From the NCBI GenBank assembly GCA_944350065.1, contig CALVOD010000060.1:1-7667 (forward strand): 7,667 nucleotides of DNA. Direction: 5' to 3'. Positions 1 to 7,500 of this stretch are shown one piece after another (position 1 is the stretch's first letter; the number at the start of each line of letters is the position of its first letter). This DNA comes from an uncultured Clostridia bacterium. GTDB lineage: Bacteria > Bacillota > Clostridia > Christensenellales > DTU072. A program made the position numbers and the translations under genes. A model generated the notes under the pieces. The model saw only the letters and a list, made by a program, of their open reading frames with translations. It was not told the DNA's origin and did not search any database.

Positions 1-76
1 TGGTGGAGATAAGGGGATTCGAACCCCTGACCTATGCGTTGCGAACGCATCGCTCTACCAACTGAGCCATATCCCC
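1..76 (-). tRNA. tRNA-Ala (anticodon CGC)
   Basis: Read on the minus strand this is a complete 76-nt cloverleaf that starts GGGGATA and ends in an encoded CCA. The acceptor stem GGGGATA pairs with TATCTCC. The D arm contains GGCTCAGTTGGTAGAGC, the T arm contains GGTTCGAACC, and the anticodon stem ATGCG/CGCAT carries the loop TTCGCAA, giving anticodon CGC, which reads alanine codon GCG. The third acceptor pair is G3:U70, the known identity element of alanyl-tRNA synthetase, which supports the assignment independently of the anticodon. GCG is a common alanine codon in the neighbouring genes, so a dedicated CGC isoacceptor makes sense. It has its own promoter just upstream. Confidence 0.97.
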
Positions 77-101
77 GCAAGCGTTCTTCGAATGCTATGC
101 T

Positions 102-130
102 ATTATATCAAAGCGGTTTCGCTTTGTCAA
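102..130 (-). promoter_or_regulatory. Sigma-A promoter of tRNA-Ala
   Basis: On the minus strand a consensus -35 box TTGACA (125-130) is separated by exactly 17 bases from a consensus -10 box TATAAT (102-107). Transcription should start near 95, about 18 bases before the tRNA 5' end. Both hexamers are perfect, as expected for a strong stable-RNA promoter. Confidence 0.88.
109..126. repeat. Inverted repeat inside the tRNA promoter spacer
   Basis: CAAAGCG (109-115) and CGCTTTG (120-126) form a perfect 7-bp inverted repeat with a GTTT centre. It fills the spacer between the -10 and -35 boxes and touches the -35 box. It could be an operator, a weak hairpin terminating leftward transcripts from the upstream gene, or chance. 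No T-rich tail follows on the minus strand, so an intrinsic terminator in that direction is unlikely. Confidence 0.5.
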
Positions 131-196
131 TGTTTTTACCGTGGTTCGAAGACTTTTTTATAGGAAGTTTTGCGGCGCGTAAGCAGGGAAGGAAAT

Positions 197-886
197 TTAT
201 ATTTCGAAGACCTTACCTTCTTCCGCGATTTCCGCTTCCGGAGTGTCGGCGTATAACGCTTTCGCGTCGTAGCCTGACGCTATATGCGTTACGATAAGTT
301 TCGCACCCGTCGCGCGTGCGAGCTTCAGCGCGTCGCGCTTGACCATGTGCGGCCCGCCGAAATCGTCGGGCTTGGCGCAGTCCGCAAGTATGACGTCGGA
401 GCCCGCTGCCGCTTTTTCGATTCCCTCAAAGTATACCGTGTCGCCCGTATAGAATAAAGTTTTATCCCCCTTCACTTTGACGGCGTAGCTTTCAACGGGA
501 TGTACGCCTCTATAAAATTCGAGTTCGAGTTCGCCGCATTTAAAGGTGGTTTCCGTAGCAATAGGTACGATATTGAAATTTTTCGAATTAAGTAGCTCAA
601 GATACCAATTTGATTTTTGCTCCGCGACGTACACGTCAATGACGTTAGGGGTGTTTTCGAGAGCGTACTTGAGCGTCAGCATATCGGACGTGTGGTCGTA
701 GTGAAGGTGAGAAAGGAAGATGCCGTCTATTTTGTCCGGTGTGACCGAATTGAGAAGCCGCGCGAGCGTTCCGCTTCCCAAGTCCGCTACGAGTCGGGTG
801 TTTCCGTAGCTTACGAGGTAGCCGCTCGTGGCTTCGCCGGGTTTAGCCGCAAACGGTCCGTGGCAGCCGAGTATTTCGAGTTTCAT
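197..886 (-). CDS. MBL-fold metallo-hydrolase, YhfI-like
   Basis: A predicted 229-residue cytoplasmic metal-dependent hydrolase of the metallo-beta-lactamase fold. The zinc-binding signature is intact: SHLHYDH gives His60, His62, Asp64 and His65, followed by His129 (GVHPVESYAV), Asp149 (YTGDT) and His201 (VTHI). His180, in the stretch GGPHM, matches the conserved GHM of the YhfI group. The short N-terminus (MKLEILGCHGPF, then EATSGYLV) and overall layout resemble Bacillus subtilis YhfI, about 244 residues, in the RNase Z/PhnP/lactonase-type branch. The substrate is unknown and cannot be read from the sequence. The frame is open back to an ATG at 952, but the start at 886 is preferred: it has an AAGGAG ribosome binding site, begins at the family's usual N-terminus, and the upstream ATG overlaps the promoter -10 region and encodes a non-conserved basic stretch. 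No convincing terminator separates it from the tRNA promoter downstream. Confidence 0.88.
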   Translation of the reverse strand: MKLEILGCHGPFAAKPGEATSGYLVSYGNTRLVADLGSGTLARLLNSVTPDKIDGIFLSHLHYDHTSDMLTLKYALENTPNVIDVYVAEQKSNWYLELLNSKNFNIVPIATETTFKCGELELEFYRGVHPVESYAVKVKGDKTLFYTGDTVYFEGIEKAAAGSDVILADCAKPDDFGGPHMVKRDALKLARATGAKLIVTHIASGYDAKALYADTPEAEIAEEGKVFEI

Positions 887-893
887 AATGTTT

Positions 894-899
894 CTCCTT
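894..899 (-). promoter_or_regulatory. Ribosome binding site fixing the hydrolase start
   Basis: AAGGAG on the minus strand lies 7 bases before the ATG at 886-884. This is ideal spacing and is the main reason for rejecting the in-frame ATG 22 codons upstream. Confidence 0.85.
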
Positions 900-902
900 T
901 GT

Positions 903-927
903 GCCGTCGAATCGGTATCGTGACGGC
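903..927 (-). other. Possible 5'-leader hairpin of the hydrolase mRNA
   Basis: GCCGTC and GACGGC (903-908 and 922-927) can form a 6-bp stem with a 13-base loop in the predicted leader, ending a few bases before the ribosome binding site. It may stabilise the 5' end or modulate translation. It is short and may be chance. Confidence 0.3.
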
Positions 928-943
928 GTACGGGTATAGAATT

Positions 944-972
944 ATTGTACACGCTTTCCGCGTCGCTTGCAA
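944..972 (-). promoter_or_regulatory. Promoter of the MBL hydrolase gene
   Basis: On the minus strand -35 TTGCAA (967-972) and -10 TACAAT (944-949) are separated by 17 bases. Each hexamer is close to the sigma-A consensus. The predicted start near 937 gives a leader of about 50 bases. The -35 box lies inside the palindrome CGCTTGCAAGCG, so a protein bound there would block it. Confidence 0.7.
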
Positions 973-1002
973 GCGTATGCGCGAGCGCATAATTTAATTA
1001 TG
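964..1002. repeat. Cluster of three adjacent palindromes between divergent promoters
   Basis: Three perfect inverted repeats sit back to back. CGCTTGCAAGCG (964-975) is a 12-base palindrome covering the -35 box of the leftward promoter. TATGCGC-GA-GCGCATA (976-991) has 7-bp arms. CATAATT-T-AATTATG (988-1002) has 7-bp arms, overlaps the second by four bases and ends six bases before the -35 box of the rightward promoter. Such placement is typical of operator sites for dimeric regulators controlling divergent genes. The three have different sequences, so they would not be copies of one site. The palindromes are plain in the sequence; regulation is inference. Confidence 0.6.
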
Positions 1003-1008
1003 TGCGTA

Positions 1009-1037
1009 TTGACAAAGCCCGCGCTTAATGTTATATT
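1009..1037 (+). promoter_or_regulatory. Promoter of the lipoprotein / PurL-like operon
   Basis: A consensus -35 TTGACA (1009-1014) and a -10 TATATT (1032-1037) are spaced 17 bases apart, and the -10 is preceded by TGT, giving an extended -10. Transcription should begin near 1044, leaving a leader of roughly 28 A/T-rich bases before the ATG at 1072. The ribosome binding site before that ATG is weak, the best match being GACGGA about 10 bases upstream. Confidence 0.82.
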
Positions 1038-1071
1038 ATTTTTAATAAATTAAATTGACGGAATTACTGCT

Positions 1072-4000
1072 ATGCGAAAGTCCAAATTCTTATTCCTCTT
1101 ACTCTCAATCGTCTTAGTCGTCGCCTTCGTCGCTGTCGGCTGTACCAACGAGGAAAAGAGCGAGTATACCCTGGAACTCAATAAGAATACTTCAGCGGCG
1201 TTCTACGACGCCGCTTCCGAAGCGTACGTATTCACGCAGGGCGAGATAGACTGGACGGTCTTCTCGTTTTTCGTTTACGACGGCAACGGCAGTATGGTCG
1301 ACACCGTGAAAGTCACGGACAGTATGATTTCCCCCGAAGATAAAGCCAAGGTCGCGAATACCGGTACCAATACCGTAACGATTGTTTATCAGGGCGCGAA
1401 ACTTTACATCACGTTGAAGATATTGCCCAAAACGGAAGTCGTTTACTATACCGTGACGTATAACGCGGGTAAAGGCTCTTTCCAGGGCTCCGGAATCGAG
1501 ACCGAAACCGACGCCGACGGCAATACCCTCTATAAAGTCGAATACGCCGACGGACTTATCGATATACTCGAGCAACCCGTAAGGGCGGGTTACGATTTCG
1601 TAGGCTGGTATGTGAGCGATAATTTCACGGGCGCCAAGGTGGTGGCGCCGTATACCGTTACCCGCGACACGGTTTTCTATGCGAAATGGTCCGATCAGCG
1701 CAAATATACCGTTCAATACGTAAGCTATCTCGAAGACATATATAACGGCGAGGTCTCGCGAATCGACGGCATCGAACACGGCAACGAGATAACTTTGATT
1801 TCGGCGCCTACGCGCACCGAATACGATTTCAAAGGATATTATATCCTCGAGGACGGCGCTCAATTCGACGAGTCCGTGACGCCGTTTATTCCCGCCGACG
1901 CCGAAGATAAAACCGTCTCCGTGACTTCCGATACGGTGGTGAGATTGTATTACGAAACCAAAATAATTTCGCTTACGTACATTTCGCAGGCTTGGAACGA
2001 ATACACCGAGGTGTACGGCGTACACGCCGTTTATAAGAGCAACGTGACCGTATACGAAGACAAACGTATCGACGGATGGTGTTATGTTGCGGAAGTGCCT
2101 TACGGTCAAGAGCTTACGTCCGGAATCAACCCCGTACCCGCTTTCCCGCAGCTTGAGAATTCGACGGGGAAATGGATAGATACCGCTACCGGAAAGGAGC
2201 CTGTTTACGGCAAGGCGACAAAAGACATGGTGGTGCTCGCCGTGTACGAAGTCAAAACTTATACGATATCTTTCTACTTCGACGAAAATTTTGCCGAGCC
2301 GGTGCTGGACAACAATAACCGTCCCATCGTGCGTACCGCCGAATACGGCAACTGCGTAGACACCGTTCCCCCGACTCCCGAGAAAACGGGATACACCGGC
2401 AAGTGGATGTCGCTCAATTCCGAGGGATACTTCGTCGAAACGGATATCGCCGCGCTCGTGCTGTATTCCGACGTTAAGGTTTACGTCAAGTACACGCCGA
2501 ACACGTACGAAGTGAGATTTTATTACACTTCGGGCAGTAACGGCGAAGAAATAGTCAAGGTGTTTTTAATGGATTACGGCACGGTTATCGAAGACGTTCC
2601 GGAAGACCTCGACGAGGAGATCAAAGCCGATTACGATCCGAAATATTACGATATCGAATGGTATTCGACGCGCGGACACGACCATCAGGTTACCTTCCCG
2701 TGGACGGTAACAGGCAATACGTCGTTCTATGCTTCGCCCGTTGCTTATCCGTATACCGTTGCGTTCAGAGTAGTGGACGTCGTGAGCGGGGAAGAACTGG
2801 TCTTTGAAACGAAAAGCGTGACTCCCGGCGGATATATTCTCCCTCCGGAAATAATATTCGACGAATCTTCGCCGAACGCCGGCTACGAGATAACGGGCTG
2901 GCGCACGCGCGATTTCGATAAGTTCACCGTATACGATGCTTCGAAGGCGTACGTTAAAGGCGATAGCGTTTATTATAACGGTAACTTCTACTACTGTCTC
3001 GCGAACGCGCAGGGCATCGCTCCCGCGAACGGCGCTTATTGGCAACTAAGCGACGAGGGTACCTGGAAAAACTATCTTTACGCAAATATCGGCGACACCG
3101 GAATACAGATAAACGATTTCCACGAATATAACGCTGATCCGCTGTACGACAAGGCGTTTTATCCGATACTTCAGGCTAAAGAATACAGCGTGACGTTTAT
3201 GAATATGAGCGTAACGGGCGACGCTTCGTCGGGATACGAAAATGTCTTCTCCGTAGCTTACGAATGCATTTTCAAATACGGCAATCAGCTCGTTACGAAC
3301 CAACTCGACGCGGCTCAAAGCATAGTTTTCGCCACGCCTCCCGCATACTCCGCGGGCGAGCCTTCCGAATTTGTTTTCGACGGTTGGTATACCGATCCCG
3401 AATTCGTTACGGCTAAAGCGGATTTCACGAGCGGATATTATTATTTCACTTCCGATACGGTATTCTACGCGAGATGGATCGACAAACTGCGCGGAACCGA
3501 CGGATTGGTTTACGCGCCTCAATACGCCGCTGACGGCGAAACCGTCGTAGCCTATACGGTCGTCGGCTTCAAACCCGCCGTCGCGGAATATTCTTACATC
3601 GACGTCAGAATACCCGAAAATCATAACAATCTGCCCGTAACGGCAATAGCGGATAACGCGTTTGCCGATTTCGGCAAGACTGTTTTCGTGACATCCGTCA
3701 GCCTGCCCGCAAATCTTGCTTCGATAGGGGATAACGCTTTCGCCGCGCTGTTTGCGCTCGAGAGCTTCGAATTGAGCGAAGGCTCCGCGTTCGTATTCGA
3801 AAACGGCGTGCTTTATTCAATCGATCGTACCGTGCTTTACAGATGCGTACCCGCTTACGAGCATCCCGCCACCTTCGTACTCCCGAACTCCGTCGCGGAG
3901 ATTAAAGGCGGCGCGTTAGCTTATTGCTCCGCGATTACTAACTTTACCGCGGACGCTTCCGCTTCGGCTTTGACCGCGATAGGCGCCTATGCGTTCGACG

Positions 4001-4533
4001 GTTGCGAAAATCTTTTGCGCGTTACCTTGCCCGACGGGCTCGAAGCGATTGGCGCATACGCTTTCCGCGGCTGCTATAAACTCGAAAACGTATACGGCGG
4101 CGACGGTCTGCGTAACGTCGGTTACGCCGCGTTCGACGACGTAAGCAAGGCGTTGACGCTTTCCGCAGACGGCAGATATTTAAGCGTTGGCAAAGTCCTC
4201 GTGTCTTATCTCGGCAACGACGAAACGCTCGAGTTGTCCGACGAATTTACCGCAATCGCCGCCGGCGCCTTCGCCGACTGCTCTGAACTTGTTTCGATTA
4301 CGGTAGGCGCCACTTCCAAACTCGTCTATATCGGCGAAAGAGCTTTCGACGGTGCGTTCGGACTAAATTCCATAATTTTCGAAAGCACTTCCGTCAAAAT
4401 CGAAGCCGCGGAAGACGCATTCTACGGGATTTCGCTTTCCGCGACGTTAAGCGTAAACGCCAACTTGCTTGACAAATACAGGGAGGATATAGCTTACAGT
4501 TTCGTATTCGGGGAGTCGATATTCGCTATATGA
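1072..4533 (+). CDS. Secreted lipoprotein with InlB-type repeats, CBM-like insertion and BspA-type LRRs
   Basis: A 1153-residue surface lipoprotein. The start (MRKSKF) is followed by a hydrophobic core and a lipobox ending VAVGC, with Cys24 as the probable lipidated residue, so it should be anchored to the outer face of the membrane. Residues 25-123 are unassigned. Residues 124-804 contain about seven InlB B-repeat (Listeria-Bacteroides, Flg_new) modules, the clearest ending DTVFYAKW (about 206) and DTVFYARW (about 802), each with a GY/GW strand motif such as GYDFVGWY. Residues 620-665 form an insertion resembling CBM5/12 carbohydrate-binding modules. Residues 844-1117 hold about nine BspA-type leucine-rich repeats of the IGxxAF kind. 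No LPXTG motif or C-terminal membrane segment is present. Such proteins usually mediate adhesion or polymer binding; the ligand here is unknown. It is the first gene of an apparent operon and its stop overlaps the next start. The family call is firm, the role inferred. Confidence 0.93.
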   Translation: MRKSKFLFLLLSIVLVVAFVAVGCTNEEKSEYTLELNKNTSAAFYDAASEAYVFTQGEIDWTVFSFFVYDGNGSMVDTVKVTDSMISPEDKAKVANTGTNTVTIVYQGAKLYITLKILPKTEVVYYTVTYNAGKGSFQGSGIETETDADGNTLYKVEYADGLIDILEQPVRAGYDFVGWYVSDNFTGAKVVAPYTVTRDTVFYAKWSDQRKYTVQYVSYLEDIYNGEVSRIDGIEHGNEITLISAPTRTEYDFKGYYILEDGAQFDESVTPFIPADAEDKTVSVTSDTVVRLYYETKIISLTYISQAWNEYTEVYGVHAVYKSNVTVYEDKRIDGWCYVAEVPYGQELTSGINPVPAFPQLENSTGKWIDTATGKEPVYGKATKDMVVLAVYEVKTYTISFYFDENFAEPVLDNNNRPIVRTAEYGNCVDTVPPTPEKTGYTGKWMSLNSEGYFVETDIAALVLYSDVKVYVKYTPNTYEVRFYYTSGSNGEEIVKVFLMDYGTVIEDVPEDLDEEIKADYDPKYYDIEWYSTRGHDHQVTFPWTVTGNTSFYASPVAYPYTVAFRVVDVVSGEELVFETKSVTPGGYILPPEIIFDESSPNAGYEITGWRTRDFDKFTVYDASKAYVKGDSVYYNGNFYYCLANAQGIAPANGAYWQLSDEGTWKNYLYANIGDTGIQINDFHEYNADPLYDKAFYPILQAKEYSVTFMNMSVTGDASSGYENVFSVAYECIFKYGNQLVTNQLDAAQSIVFATPPAYSAGEPSEFVFDGWYTDPEFVTAKADFTSGYYYFTSDTVFYARWIDKLRGTDGLVYAPQYAADGETVVAYTVVGFKPAVAEYSYIDVRIPENHNNLPVTAIADNAFADFGKTVFVTSVSLPANLASIGDNAFAALFALESFELSEGSAFVFENGVLYSIDRTVLYRCVPAYEHPATFVLPNSVAEIKGGALAYCSAITNFTADASASALTAIGAYAFDGCENLLRVTLPDGLEAIGAYAFRGCYKLENVYGGDGLRNVGYAAFDDVSKALTLSADGRYLSVGKVLVSYLGNDETLELSDEFTAIAAGAFADCSELVSITVGATSKLVYIGERAFDGAFGLNSIIFESTSVKIEAAEDAFYGISLSATLSVNANLLDKYREDIAYSFVFGESIFAI
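1441..3483 (+). repeat. About seven InlB-like (Listeria-Bacteroides) repeat modules
   Basis: The coding repeats are strongly diverged. Module boundaries, judged from recurring aromatic-rich opening strands (YYTVTY, KYTVQY, KIISLTY, TYTISFYF, TYEVRFYY, PYTVAF, EYSVTF), fall near residues 124, 210, 297, 395, 477, 559 and 703. Modules 1 and 7 are canonical, with GYDFVGWY or FVFDGWYTD in the middle and DTVFYA(K/R)W at the end. Modules 3, 5 and 6 are drifted and the count depends on how they are treated. DNA identity between modules is low, so these are old duplications and not recent tandem copies. Confidence 0.8.
2929..3066 (+). other. CBM5/12-like carbohydrate-binding insertion within the lipoprotein
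   Basis: Residues 620-665 read like the chitin-binding type 3 / CBM5/12 pattern: an aromatic-led opening (VYDASKAY), then YVKGDSVYYNGNFYYC, then a proline-containing loop and a closing YWQL at 656-659. The pattern Y-x-x-G-D-x-V-x-Y-x-G-x-x-Y-x-C is the family's core. It interrupts the sixth InlB-like module, whose C-terminal half resumes near TWKNYLYANI. CBM5/12 modules generally bind chitin or related glycans; the actual ligand here is not known. Confidence 0.65.
3601..4440 (+). repeat. BspA-type leucine-rich repeat region (LRR_5)
   Basis: Nine repeats can be recognised by their I/V-x-x-x-A-F/L core near residues 859 (IADNAF), 885 (IGDNAF), 944 (IKGGAL), 970 and 993 (IGAYAF twice), 1016 (VGYAAF), 1062 (IAAGAF), 1087 (IGERAF) and 1110 (IEAAEDAF). 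A cap-like lead-in (VRIPENHNNLPVTAI) precedes them. Between repeats two and three lies the GVLYSIDRTVLYR insert typical of this family. BspA-type repeats occur in surface proteins that bind host or polymer ligands. Confidence 0.85.
4510..4533 (+). promoter_or_regulatory. Ribosome binding site and ATGA stop-start overlap
   Basis: The lipoprotein stop TGA (4531-4533) overlaps the next gene's ATG (4530-4532) as ATGA. A GGGGAG sequence at 4510-4515 lies 14 bases before that ATG, somewhat farther than ideal. The overlap suggests translational coupling, with ribosomes finishing the lipoprotein starting the PurL-like protein. No promoter is apparent just upstream. Confidence 0.75.
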
Positions 4534-7500
4534 TCCCGTTCGGCAGGAAATTAAAACAGCAACAGCCCGACGAGGCGTCCGATATTGCGGATTTTTCGGA
4601 TTACGCGGATACTAAAAGAATAAACGGGTTTCAGCACATGAGCGAAAGTGCGCTCAACAAATTAAAACGCGAGCTGAAACTCCGTATGTCCGCCAAGTCT
4701 TTGCGCAGTCTTCGTAAATATTTTGCGGGCGCCAACGCGCCCACCGTGCTCGCGCTTAAAGTGGTGGACGCCTATTGGTCGTCCGGGAACGGCTACCTCG
4801 AGAGGGGAATTTCTCAAATCGAACTCGCTACAGACAACCCGCACGTTCTTAAAGCGCTCCGTCTGTACGATAAATTGCGCGAAGAATTTCGGTTACAGGA
4901 CAGTCCGCGCACCCTTAAAGAAATGCTTACGCTCAGCGCAAAGGCTGTTATTTCCGACAGCAGAGACGTAGTGCGCTATTCCTACGGTAAATATTCGCTC
5001 GAGTGCGAATGTTACGAGAAGGGGAGACGCACGCGGTATTTTTCGGATATCGTCAGCAGATGGGACGCGGACGCGTCTAACGCTTTGAGGCGTTGCGCCA
5101 CGATAAGCACCGTTTCCGGCGGGACTCCCGTTGCGGTCATTAAAGAGGAACACGGCGAGTGCACGATGCGCGAGAGAAGAAATTTCGGCAGATTTGCGGA
5201 AAGTCTCGATCTCCCCGCGTACGACTACGGCAGCGTAAACTTTAACTCGTCCGCTTCTTTTGCGGAAACGGCGTTGCTTTGTACCCGCGACAGTTTCGAC
5301 GTCAATTCGGACGAGATTTCCGCAAGCGACAGAATATTGCTCATAACTTTTAAAAATACGGAAAGGGACGGCTTAAAAGAATTAGGGGATTTTCTTGCGG
5401 AATGCAACGCTTCCAAATTGATTTCGCGCGCTTTTTCCTGCGACGAAGGTATCTTGAACGAACTCATTGCGGCGGGAAAGGGCTTCGAAATAAACGTGCC
5501 CGATTTGTTTGCGGCAAAGGGCCGCATTACCGATTTCCTTACGGGAAGGCATCTCGACAGAATAGTCGCGGTGGCTCGTAAACAAAACGTATCCAAACTG
5601 CTTTCGCTCGTGGATAAATACGATTTCGCCGCGTCCGTGATAGGTAGAATAACCTCTAAAGACAATGTCAGGATTATCGTATCGAATACGGAAGTCGTTA
5701 AATTACATCTTACGATGCTGAAGCATCGCAGTCACGCTTTCAGCGTGTTCAGAGTAGACGACAAGCCTTACGTGGCGGCAAGCGTCACCACGGTGACGGA
5801 CGATATAGCCGATCTGAAACAGAAACTCGCGGAAGGTAAACTCAGAACCGAATCGGCGCTTAACGGCGTTAATTCGGCGCGTAGCGTACTGCCGCCGTTC
5901 ATCGGCAAATATCAATCCACACCAGCTCAGATAGCGGCAATAACGCCTTCGCCCGATAGATACGAAGACGTATTCAACGCGCTCGCCGCGGGCACGCGTT
6001 TCGACGGTTACGATATTTTCTCGGAAACCGTCAATACCGCTCTTGCCGCTATACTTAAATTGGTGGTATCCGGCGTTTCTATATACAATATTGCGCTTGA
6101 CGCAGATTTCCTTTTTGCCAACGAGACCGATTCCATAGGAAGGGGCGCGCTGCTTGCAAGGGCGCTCGCCTGCCTGTATACAGAGAACTCGCTCTCCGTC
6201 GCGGGTATATCCGCGAACGCTCAGCTTGCGCGCTTCAAAAAGAATACGCAAGTGTTTTCGGTCACCGCCACGGGAAGCGCGCCTGTATCTCTGCTTATTT
6301 CGCCCGACTTTAGTCAAGGGGACAAACTTTTCAGATTGGGCATCCCGAGAGACGAATTCGGTATCCCCGATTTTAAATACGTGCTTAAACTAGCCGCCGC
6401 TATAAATATCAATATCGGTACCGGAAACATTACGGCGGCAAGACTTATCGAGGACAGCGTTCTCGAGTCGGTGATAAAAGGGACTGCCGGCAACGGACTC
6501 GGATTTTCCTTTGCGACTTTCGAAACGGACGGCGCGCGTAACGCAAAAGGCGATCTCCTGCTTGCCGTGCACGACATTGAGGAACTCTCCGCGTTCGAAT
6601 GCGAATACGTGGGCGTAACGGACGACACGGGTATACTTAAAAATGCGGATACGTCGGTAAGTCAGACCGAGGTTGCGGGGTATTTGTCCAAATATCCTTT
6701 CGAGAACAAAGCGGATGACAGAGTGCCTCAGGCGCCCGTTGCCGTAAAGAAAACGGTAAGGCGGGCAACTTCCGTCAAGCAACCGACTATGACGATATTG
6801 CATTGCGACTATTCCTCGGAATTCGCGGTGCAGAGCCTTGCCACCGCTGTGGGATTCAACGTAAATTCGATGTATATCGGCAAAGAAACGGTCGCTTCTT
6901 CGGTTTTGCAACGAAAGGTGCGCGAGCGTATCGCCGCTACCGATATGCTTGTGGTTTGCGGAAGGTCGGCTTACGGCGAGTATTTTGCGGATAACAGGCT
7001 GTACGACGTTCTGCATCGCCCGGTAGTTTTGGACGCGATAAACGAACTTATTTTCCGCAACGACGGGCTTGTGCTCGGCACGGGAGAGGGTTCGAGGGCG
7101 CTTCTCAAGCTCGGTTATCTTTCTTACGGCAACGCCGAACATTCCGCAAGCGGCGCTCCCGCCCTTAAAGAAGCTGAAAGGTCCGGTATTATTTCGCAGC
7201 TCGTGCGTTTGAGAATATCGAATAACCTTTCGCCAATGTTGACTTTTGCCGACGTGGGTAAATATTATTACGCCGCGCCAGGCGGAAACGATATGCGTTT
7301 CACGGCAAATCCGGAAGTGCTCGGCCAAATGGCGTTCGGCGGTCAGATTGCCGCGCAGTACGCGGATTGTCACGGCTTCCCAACGGTAGCTTATCCTTAT
7401 AATCCGGACGGCTCGGCAGACGCCGTGGCGGCGCTCACTTCTCCTGCGGGCAGGGTGCTCGGCTTCTTCTGCCTACCCGAAAAAACGCCGTTTCTTAAAT

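Noticed and set aside
131..196. Intrinsic terminator after the hydrolase gene
   Set aside because: Read on the minus strand the stretch has A-rich runs but no stable GC stem followed by a T-run.
34..297. Open frame on the plus strand through the tRNA and the end of the hydrolase gene
   Set aside because: It runs across a tRNA gene and its promoter, has no ribosome binding site, and the product shows no recognisable family features.
887..952. Upstream in-frame ATG at 952 as hydrolase start
   Set aside because: It lies within three bases of the -10 box, upstream of the predicted transcription start, and adds 22 unconserved residues; the ATG at 886 has an ideal ribosome binding site.
617..997. 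126-codon plus-strand frame opposite the start of the hydrolase gene
   Set aside because: It is antisense to conserved MBL motifs, rich in Arg and Val as expected for a shadow, and lacks a ribosome binding site.
1192..2109. 305-codon minus-strand frame inside the lipoprotein gene, and similar ones at 2566-3045 and 3046-3624
   Set aside because: They oppose a clearly coding strand with continuous domain homology. Long antisense frames arise here from the strong codon bias.
5783..5798. Inverted repeat CGTCACC-AC-GGTGACG inside the PurL-like gene
   Set aside because: It lies within coding sequence for SVTTVTDD, is isolated, and repeats of this size are expected by chance in 7.7 kb.
6390..7373. 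327-codon minus-strand frame, with another at 5703-6317
   Set aside because: Both are antisense to the PurL-like gene, have low-complexity basic composition and show no start signals.
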